From positions 1 to 14,711 of the forward strand of contig JABMRG010000044.1 in the NCBI GenBank assembly GCA_013202935.1: a DNA stretch of 14,711 nucleotides, given 5' to 3'. The notes beneath the pieces are model-generated. The model had not been told where the DNA came from. It did no database searches and worked only from the letters and a program-made list of their open reading frames with translations. The DNA comes from Candidatus Omnitrophota bacterium. Its GTDB lineage: Bacteria; Omnitrophota; Gorgyraeia; JABMRG01. Position numbers and translations under genes: made by a program. This document shows positions 7,925 through 12,794 of this stretch, one piece after another. How positions within the stretch are numbered: the stretch's first letter is position 1; every line of letters starts with the position of its first letter.

Positions 7925-9046
7925 CTACTTGGTGAACCCTTCCGTAGTCTCGTATTTCTTCTTATAGCTTATAATACCTTCTGCTATAGCCTTTGCCAAC
8001 TGTTCCCGATAGCTACTATCCTTCAGTCTCTTTGCCTCTGCTGTATTCGATATAAATCCAACCTCTACTAAAACAGACGGCATTCTTGCACCCTTTAGAA
8101 CATAGAAACGTGCTGCCTTTGTACCCCTGTTCTTAACGCCTAATCTTGTATAAGCCAAAGATGCTATAGATTCGGCTAACTCGATAGATTCTTTTCTGTT
8201 TTCTGAGTGTTCTATATCCCAAAGCGTCGCCTCCAGGTCTGTGGAGGGCCTTTTATTGCCAAAGGACGATGTCTCATATTTTAAAGACGCATTCTCAGCA
8301 GCTGCGACAGCGCGCGCATCATCATCTACAGCTTCAGATAGATAGTAGACCTCGAACCCCTTTGCATATCTAGAGCGTGCGGCATTCGCATGTACACTTA
8401 TAAAAAAGTCTACCTCTTCCTTATTTGCTATATCCGCTCTCTTCCATAAAGATATAAACCTATCATCAGTCCTGGTAAGTTTAACCTCTATACAGGCATT
8501 TTCAAGGTGGTGTTTTAGGCGTTTTGCTATATCAAGAGTAATATACTTTTCTCTTACCCCAAGCTTACCCATTGCCCCTGGGTCTTTTCCGCCGTGGCCT
8601 GGGTCTACTACTATCTTTGCTATTATATAATCACAGGTAGGTGGGAGTGTCGATTCTGGTTTCCTGATTACAATTTTATCTTTCTTTGTAAAAATCTTAG
8701 CGAGCTCACTTGATGAAAAATCTTCAGGAAGAACTATTATACTTCGGTGCATCCTGACAGGAGCACCCAGCTTTTTAGGGACACCTTCTATCAGGGCAAC
8801 GTTGCTGCCGATAGCTAAGACCGCCTCTTTCTTACCCTGGTATATAGTAAGCTTCTTAGCTATAGAATCCCATTTACGCTTTAAGCCATACTCATTTACA
8901 ACTGAACTCAAAGGAATATAGGATACACCATCTATAGCATAGACAGGGCCTTTTATTGATACTTTTTTCTCTACAGGCGTGCTTACGCAACCAGCAAAGA
9001 ATATCAAGGCCAATGCAAAGATTATATGTTTCTTATAAGTTTTCAT
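7925..9046 (-). CDS. Lipoprotein N-acetylmuramoyl-L-alanine amidase (Amidase_3) with N-terminal stalk-like domain
   Basis: This zinc amidase cleaves the bond between MurNAc and the stem peptide, remodelling or splitting peptidoglycan. The N-terminus is a lipoprotein signal: positive residues, a hydrophobic stretch, then FFAGC with lipid-modified C20. Residue +2 is Val, so outer-membrane sorting is likely under the Lol rule. Residues ~35-128 look like the copper amine oxidase N-terminal-type (stalk) domain, with a YIPLSSVV core. The amidase domain is ~142-363: H151 (DPGHGGKDPG), E166 (REKY) and H219 (SVHANA) as zinc ligands, and E328 (LVEVGFISN) as catalytic base. Zinc ligands and catalytic base are all present. 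There is no clear Shine-Dalgarno before the ATG, which lies 19 nt after the tmRNA CCA end. It is likely co-transcribed with murI, which abuts its stop. Confidence 0.93.
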   Translation of the reverse strand: MKTYKKHIIFALALIFFAGCVSTPVEKKVSIKGPVYAIDGVSYIPLSSVVNEYGLKRKWDSIAKKLTIYQGKKEAVLAIGSNVALIEGVPKKLGAPVRMHRSIIVLPEDFSSSELAKIFTKKDKIVIRKPESTLPPTCDYIIAKIVVDPGHGGKDPGAMGKLGVREKYITLDIAKRLKHHLENACIEVKLTRTDDRFISLWKRADIANKEEVDFFISVHANAARSRYAKGFEVYYLSEAVDDDARAVAAAENASLKYETSSFGNKRPSTDLEATLWDIEHSENRKESIELAESIASLAYTRLGVKNRGTKAARFYVLKGARMPSVLVEVGFISNTAEAKRLKDSSYREQLAKAIAEGIISYKKKYETTEGFTK

Positions 9047-9065
9047 AATAATTGATCAGGGTTCA

Positions 9066-9469
9066 TGGTGGAGGCGGAGGGAATCGAACCCTCGTCCTTA
9101 AGTATGCAACAAGAGGCAACTACATGCTTATCCTGTATTTTAGTCTTAGCCTCTTAAGCTCCCACAGGAAGGATCTTAAGAAGAGCAAGCTTTTAAAATC
9201 TTATTCTACGCCACAAAGCTAAAAGCGCAGAACCAGCCTACTAGCGACGTCAGGTCCAGCCCCGTAGGCAAGGCTGGTTGACGGTAGCCGCGGTTAGGCG
9301 GCTAACGGCATCACAGTTGCTAGCCCTGCGTTAACAGGAATAACCTCTGTGATTTTTGTGCGTATGTTGCTTGCACTTATTTTTTGGTCAGCTTTTTACG
9401 AGGCCAACTGACCAACCTCGGCATGCTCCTTCTTGCCATCATACACTAAGTCGAACCCAAATCGCCCCC
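9066..9469 (-). ncRNA. ssrA: tmRNA (transfer-messenger RNA, one-piece)
   Basis: tmRNA rescues stalled ribosomes by acting as tRNA-Ala and then as a short mRNA that adds a degradation tag. Read on the minus strand, the 5' end GGGGGCG (9469-9463) pairs with CGCCTCC near the 3' end (one G-U pair), followed by discriminator A and an encoded CCA at 9068-9066. The T arm is GAGGG-TTCGATT-CCCTC. The 5' half carries the conserved GGGTTCGAC and GCATGCCGAGG stretches. A resume codon GCA after ATAAGT opens a tag frame ending Leu-Ala-Ala-stop. The mature length is ~404 nt, somewhat longer than the 363-nt E. coli molecule. The gene begins 4 nt after the smpB stop and ends 19 nt before the amidase start, with no terminator on either side, so it is probably processed from a longer transcript. 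Confidence 0.96.
9294..9374 (-). other. tmRNA proteolysis-tag reading frame (26 codons plus TAA)
   Basis: The tag frame starts at GCA (9374-9372), directly after ATAAGT, a context like the E. coli resume site. It runs 26 codons to TAA (9296-9294). The encoded peptide starts Ala-Ser-Asn-Ile and ends Met-Pro-Leu-Ala-Ala, the expected signal for ClpXP-type proteases. Within it, ATCACAG (9353-9347) can pair with CTGTGAT (9316-9310), with an inner CCTG/CAGG stem. The second half of the message therefore probably forms a helix equivalent to helix 5. Frame and ending are clear; the exact resume codon is inferred from the E. coli pattern. Confidence 0.82.
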
Positions 9470-9473
9470 AATA

Positions 9474-9917
9474 TTACTTCGATTTAAGGGAACGTTTTAT
9501 CTCTCTGTCAACTGTACGTTGGCGGAGTTTCTCCCTCTTATCAAAGAGCATCTTGCCTTTAGCAACCGCAAGTTCTATCTTAACAAGGCCTTTCTTAAGG
9601 TATAGCCTTGTCGGTACAAGCGTATAGCCTTTTTGTGTTGTGAGGCCCTGTAGCTTACTTATCTCTTTCTTATGTAAAAGAAGTTTCCTTGTCCTTGTTG
9701 GATTTGGCGCAAAGGGGCCGCTCTGCTTGTAAGGGTTGACATGCATACCATAGAGAAAAACCTCACCCCTTTCAATCCTGGCAAAGCTGTCGCTTAAGCT
9801 TGCCTTTCGCTGTTTTATAGACTTTACCTCTGCACCTTTTAGCTCAATGCCTGCCTCAAATCTATCAAACAGATTATAATCGAAATGCGCTTTTTTGTTT
9901 TGTGCGATAATAGTCAT
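9474..9917 (-). CDS. smpB: SsrA-binding protein SmpB
   Basis: SmpB binds the tRNA-like domain of tmRNA and brings it to stalled ribosomes; its tail lies in the empty mRNA channel. The 147-residue length is normal. Visible motifs are the N-terminal AQNKKAHFDYNLFDRFEAGI (family pattern K.A.HDY.I...EAGI), LKGAEVKSIK (27-36), LYGMHVNPY (55-63) and the basic C-terminal tail DKREKLRQRTVDREIKR. The ATG at 9917 matches the family start; no Shine-Dalgarno is visible in the short leader. A promoter (TTGCCA-17 bp-TATACT) lies 31 bp upstream. The partner RNA, ssrA, begins 4 nt past the stop, so both components of trans-translation probably come from one transcript. Confidence 0.97.
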   Translation of the reverse strand: MTIIAQNKKAHFDYNLFDRFEAGIELKGAEVKSIKQRKASLSDSFARIERGEVFLYGMHVNPYKQSGPFAPNPTRTRKLLLHKKEISKLQGLTTQKGYTLVPTRLYLKKGLVKIELAVAKGKMLFDKREKLRQRTVDREIKRSLKSK

Positions 9918-9947
9918 AAGGCATTAATCTGGGGCTAAGAATTTATT

Positions 9948-9976
9948 AGTATAACATAAAGTATTATATATGGCAA
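9948..9976 (-). promoter_or_regulatory. Sigma70-type promoter for smpB and the operon downstream
   Basis: On the minus strand, TTGCCA (9976-9971) and TATACT (9953-9948) are separated by exactly 17 bp, each one mismatch from consensus. The start site would fall near 9941, giving a leader of roughly 24 nt before smpB. It is the only good promoter I see for the 7.5-kb minus-strand run, since the genes inside leave almost no non-coding space. Confidence 0.6.
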
Positions 9977-9990
9977 GGGGTTTTAAGATA

Positions 9991-10020
9991 TTGACAGGAC
10001 TAGGGGATTTTTAGTATACT
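9991..10020 (+). promoter_or_regulatory. Sigma70-type promoter for tRNA-Leu
   Basis: A perfect -35 TTGACA (9991-9996), an 18-bp spacer and a -10 TATACT (10015-10020) sit immediately before the tRNA. The expected start near 10027 leaves about 3 nt of 5' leader before base 1 of the tRNA at 10030. The -35 boxes of this promoter and the smpB promoter are only 14 bp apart, facing away from each other. Confidence 0.75.
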
Positions 10021-10029
10021 TGAGACTAT

Positions 10030-10116
10030 GCGGAAGTGGCGGAACTGGCAGACGCGCACGGTTCAGGTCCGTGTGGGAGCAATCCCTTGGGGGTTCAACT
10101 CCCCCCTTCCGCACCA
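10030..10116 (+). tRNA. tRNA-Leu, anticodon CAG (reads CUG)
   Basis: The 87-nt gene folds as a class II tRNA. The acceptor GCGGAAG pairs with CTTCCGC, followed by discriminator A and an encoded CCA. The anticodon stem CACGG/CCGTG encloses loop TTCAGGT with anticodon CAG. The long variable arm is GGGA-GCAA-TCCC, and the T stem is GGGGG/CCCCC around TTCAACT. The long variable arm and anticodon agree on leucine. The last 21 nt (10096-10116) are repeated exactly at 10259-10279. Confidence 0.97.
10096..10116 (+). repeat. 21-bp direct repeat, copy 1 (3' end of tRNA-Leu)
   Basis: This stretch covers the 3' part of the T arm, the acceptor 3' strand and CCA of the intact tRNA-Leu. It matches 10259-10279 base for base; the match breaks on both sides (T versus C on the left, G versus C on the right). 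The copies are offset by 163 bp. A tRNA 3' end duplicated directly downstream is the classic footprint of site-specific integration. Confidence 0.95.
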
Positions 10117-10279
10117 GGTTCTAGATGGGAGTTGAAGAGAGCTTTGCGCCGAGCGAATAGCAAGGAAAAGTGAGCGAACGAAGTTGAGCGAACGGAAGCA
10201 AAGCGAATGGCCGACCCGAAGTCTCCTGGCGAGCAAAGCGAGCCGAGACGAAGGGCGCCAACTCCCCCCTTCCGCACCA
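10117..10279 (+). repeat. tRNA-3'-end-bounded repeat element with GAGCGAA motifs (possible integrated or mobile element remnant)
   Basis: This non-coding unit follows tRNA-Leu and ends in a second copy of its last 21 nt. GGGAGTTG (10127-10134) is complementary to CAACTCCC (10259-10266), and GCGCC (10146-10150) to GGCGC (10254-10258), so the ends can fold together. GCTTTGCGCC (10141-10150) also pairs with 10228-10239, with a 2-nt bulge. The inside is purine-rich on this strand. GAGCGAA occurs at 10151, 10172 and 10186, AAGCGAA at 10201, and related GAGCAAAGCGAGC at 10231. No protein gene is credible here. It could be an att-bounded remnant, a short mobile repeat that targets tRNA ends, or a tandem duplication later filled with simple repeats. 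Confidence 0.7.
10259..10279 (+). repeat. 21-bp direct repeat, copy 2 (isolated tRNA-Leu 3'-end copy, att-like)
   Basis: This exact second copy of the tRNA-Leu 3' end, including the CCA, has no tRNA body before it. It lies 13 bp before the end of the convergent receiver gene (stop at 10293). By analogy with integrated elements it would be the distal attachment-site copy, but no integrase is in the window and the interval between the copies is only 142 bp. Confidence 0.9.
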
Positions 10280-10292
10280 CTCCTACAGAAAA

Positions 10293-10679
10293 TTACTTCT
10301 TCCTGTGAATGGCGCTTAAGAGGGTTTGAAAAGTATGCACAATCTGGGCAAGTGGTAGGTTTTTACTTATATAACCTGCTGCGCCTGATTCGAGTGCCTT
10401 GTTAATAAGGTTATCATCATAGCCGTATGCGGTCAACATAACAACAGGGATATCCGGTTTTAGCTCTTTCAGTTTTGACAATGTCTCAATGCCATCCATA
10501 ACAGGCATTCGTATATCGAGTAAAATAGCATCGGCTTCATTTCCTTCGATAAAACTTATCGCATCCGTTCCGCTCGGGACACATTCCACCGTATAGCCTT
10601 TTTTGGTAAAGAGATCTTTGAAGAGTTCCAGCGCATCAGGTTCATCATCAACTACTAAAATCTTAAGTTTTCCATTCAT
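10293..10679 (-). CDS. Single-domain (CheY-like) response regulator
   Basis: This 128-residue receiver domain has no output domain, so it would act through protein contacts or in a phosphorelay. The acidic pair is D11-D12, the phosphoacceptor D55 (LLDIRMPVMDG), the switch Thr T83 (LTAYG), and the conserved Lys K106, in YISKN rather than the more usual YLxKP. All catalytic residues are present. The ATG at 10679 has a strong AAGGAG site 6 nt upstream and lies 3 bp after the kinase stop, so the kinase directly upstream is the likely cognate partner. It converges on tRNA-Leu and the repeat element. The signal and target cannot be read from the sequence. Confidence 0.95.
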   Translation of the reverse strand: MNGKLKILVVDDEPDALELFKDLFTKKGYTVECVPSGTDAISFIEGNEADAILLDIRMPVMDGIETLSKLKELKPDIPVVMLTAYGYDDNLINKALESGAAGYISKNLPLAQIVHTFQTLLSAIHRKK

Positions 10680-10682
10680 TCT

Positions 10683-12254
10683 CTACTCCTTCTTGTTGAT
10701 CGGCAATTTTACTCTAAACACAGTGCCTTTGCCAAGGTTACTCTCTACTCCTATTGTGCCATGATGAGATTGTATGATAGTATGGCATATAGCAAGGCCA
10801 AGGCCTGTGCCGTTATCTTTTGTGGTAAAAAACGGTACAAATAATTTATTTATATTCTCCTTTGAAATTCCCATACCTGTATCTGTTACCGATATTTCTA
10901 CATAACCGTCTTTTGTATTACTTGAACTGATGGACAATGCCCCACCTTCCGGCATCGCATGACATGCATTCAATGCAAGATTTAGAAAAACCTCTTGCAG
11001 CTGATTAAACTCTCCCTTTATCTCTGCGGTATCTTCTTGGAGGTCTTCTTTCCATGTTATTTTCTTAAACTCAGGGTGATAAGCTACAAGAGGCGCTATT
11101 GTTTTTAATACTTCATTGATATTGAGTACTTCCATCTGTGGTGCTTTTTTCCTAGAATATAAAAGAAGCCTATCAATTATAACCCTCATACGCTGCGCCT
11201 GATTTTTTATAGTCTCTAATGTGCGTTCTGTTTCTGGAGATAGCTTTTCATCTTCCATAGCCAGCATATCCAGCCTACCAAGAATGACAAGCAGCGGATT
11301 ATTTATCTCATGTGCAACGCCTGCTGAAAGCTGTCCCATAGCTGCCAACTTCTCATTCTGGACCATCTGCTTTGCCATTCTTTTTTCTTCGCTGTTATCC
11401 CTTATTATGTAGACATATCCCGAACGCCTATTATCATTATCAAAAAGGACATTTACAGTTAATATAGCAGGAAACACTCCGCCATTAGCCCTTTTGAGTA
11501 TCGCCTCCTGTTCAAACCTATTATTACTCCTGACTGATTTTTTTATAGCCTCTTTCAGGTTCTCTTCAGGGCTGTCCACAAACAGCATGCTGATATCCTT
11601 AAGAGTCATATCTTCCTGCCACTTGAAGAGCTCCTTAGCACCTATCCCGTAATATGTTATCTTATGGTCCAGGTTGGCTGTAAGTACGGCATACTCCTTT
11701 ACGTTTGCAAATATATCTCTAAGCCTCTCAGAGCATGTAGTAACATTATCGACAGAATCCTTATATTCAGTCATGTCTTCTGCAATACATAATATTCCCC
11801 AGATATTGCCTGATGCATCCGTAACAGTAGTATTTCTCCAGGAGAGTATGCACTCTGTGCCATCTTTCTTTATAATCGAGCCTTCATATGCACGGGACTT
11901 TATACTGTTTAGGCAACTATTAAGCACGGCTTTGAATATCTCACGCCGAGATGGGTTGGACCTAAAAAAGAGATTAAGCCAGTTATTCTTAAATATCTCT
12001 TCTCTTCTATATCCCGTAATAGATTCTATAGCCCTATTACACATCATAGGTTTAAGGTCTTTATCAAGATACAAGAATATTACATCAGACTGGTCTATAG
12101 TCTTCTCTAGAATAGGAAAAATATAATTGGCGCCACTGCGGGGTTTGCTAAAGACTTTCGTTATCAGGTTATCTTTTGCAAGTGGTAATTTGCAAAGCAG
12201 GCAGATATTCCATAATTCAGAATAGTCGATTGAGCACTTAGTACACCTTTTCAT
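10683..12254 (-). CDS. Soluble PAS-PAS histidine kinase with N-terminal zinc-finger-like motif
   Basis: This 523-residue sensor kinase has no transmembrane segment or signal peptide, so it should sense a cytoplasmic cue. The N-terminus carries C4-x2-C7 and C18-x2-C21, a compact zinc-ribbon-like motif. Two PAS domains follow (~50-165, ending ILCIAEDMTEYK, and ~175-290, ending YVYIIRDNSEEKR). The HisKA helix has phosphoacceptor H315 in GQLSAGVAHEINNPL. The ATPase domain has the N box NLALNACHAMPEGG (425-438), the G1 box DTGMGIS (458-464), the F box FVPFFTTK and the G2 box NGTGLGLA. The arrangement resembles NtrB/AtoS-type kinases, but the partner is a lone receiver. The start ATG has no Shine-Dalgarno; an A+T-rich TATAGTATAAAAT just upstream may be a weak -10 giving a nearly leaderless message. 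It lies 55 bp after the deformylase gene. Confidence 0.92.
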   Translation of the reverse strand: MKRCTKCSIDYSELWNICLLCKLPLAKDNLITKVFSKPRSGANYIFPILEKTIDQSDVIFLYLDKDLKPMMCNRAIESITGYRREEIFKNNWLNLFFRSNPSRREIFKAVLNSCLNSIKSRAYEGSIIKKDGTECILSWRNTTVTDASGNIWGILCIAEDMTEYKDSVDNVTTCSERLRDIFANVKEYAVLTANLDHKITYYGIGAKELFKWQEDMTLKDISMLFVDSPEENLKEAIKKSVRSNNRFEQEAILKRANGGVFPAILTVNVLFDNDNRRSGYVYIIRDNSEEKRMAKQMVQNEKLAAMGQLSAGVAHEINNPLLVILGRLDMLAMEDEKLSPETERTLETIKNQAQRMRVIIDRLLLYSRKKAPQMEVLNINEVLKTIAPLVAYHPEFKKITWKEDLQEDTAEIKGEFNQLQEVFLNLALNACHAMPEGGALSISSSNTKDGYVEISVTDTGMGISKENINKLFVPFFTTKDNGTGLGLAICHTIIQSHHGTIGVESNLGKGTVFRVKLPINKKE

Positions 12255-12309
12255 AGTATTAATTTTATACTATAGAGAGGGAGTAGTAAAGGAAAAAATG
12301 GGGTTGTGT

Positions 12310-12783
12310 TTATTTAAAGCGGCGAGTAAGCAAAAATCGTTTATAGAATGGTAGATAATCGATTATAAGTTTTCCATCTAAATGGTCTAGCTCCTGTTGA
12401 AATACATGAGCCAGAAGGCCATCAGCTTTTATCAGCTCTGGCTTTCCATCTATATTCAGTGCCTGAACAGTTACCTCTTCTGCCCTTTTGACCTTAACAT
12501 ATAAATCAGGCACAGAAAGACAGCCTTCCTCGAGAACAGAGGTGCCTTTTGATTCTATAATCTTTGGGTTTATCAACTTAAGAAGCCCCTTGCCAACATC
12601 TATTACAATAAGCCGTTTATCTATGCCTACTTGAGAAGCTGCCAACCCTATGCCACTTACAGCATACATAGTCATAGCCATATCATCAAATAAGCGCCTG
12701 ATCTCACCATCTATGTTTGGGACCTCTTTGCATCGCTGGCGTAAGACCTTATCAGGATATTTTCTTATCTCTAATACAGCCAT
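12310..12783 (-). CDS. def: Peptide deformylase with Gln at the first His of HExxH
   Basis: Deformylase removes the formyl group from the N-terminal Met of new proteins. It has 157 residues and all three family motifs in order: GIGLAASQ (44-51) with Q51, EEGCLS (85-90) with metal-binding C88, and QQELDHLDG (129-137). The third motif is normally HExDH; here the first metal-binding His is Q130 (codon CAG), while catalytic E131 and second ligand H134 are kept. Everything else looks like an active enzyme. The ATG has AGGAAG a few nt upstream, overlapping the PEP carboxykinase stop 11 bp away, so the two are probably coupled. No methionyl-tRNA formyltransferase (fmt) is adjacent. Whether the substitution is real or a sequencing or assembly error cannot be decided here. 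Confidence 0.93.
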   Translation of the reverse strand: MAVLEIRKYPDKVLRQRCKEVPNIDGEIRRLFDDMAMTMYAVSGIGLAASQVGIDKRLIVIDVGKGLLKLINPKIIESKGTSVLEEGCLSVPDLYVKVKRAEEVTVQALNIDGKPELIKADGLLAHVFQQELDHLDGKLIIDYLPFYKRFLLTRRFK

Positions 12784-12794
12784 CTCTCTCTTCC

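Noticed and set aside
9433..9627. Plus-strand frame over the smpB end and ssrA start
   Set aside because: It is antisense to a well-supported smpB and tmRNA and resembles no known protein.
10141..10258. CRISPR-like array from the GAGCGAA repeats
   Set aside because: Repeats are 7 bp, irregularly spaced (14-21 bp) and inexact; there are no uniform spacers and no cas genes.
10095..10405. Short frames on both strands over the tRNA 3' end and the repeat element
   Set aside because: They are built from the tRNA 3' end and GAGCGAA repeats and run into the receiver gene; the composition follows the repeats, not coding.
12255..12309. Independent promoter for the histidine kinase
   Set aside because: A TATAGTATAAAAT -10-like stretch is present, but no acceptable -35 lies 16-18 bp upstream, so I did not list it as a feature.
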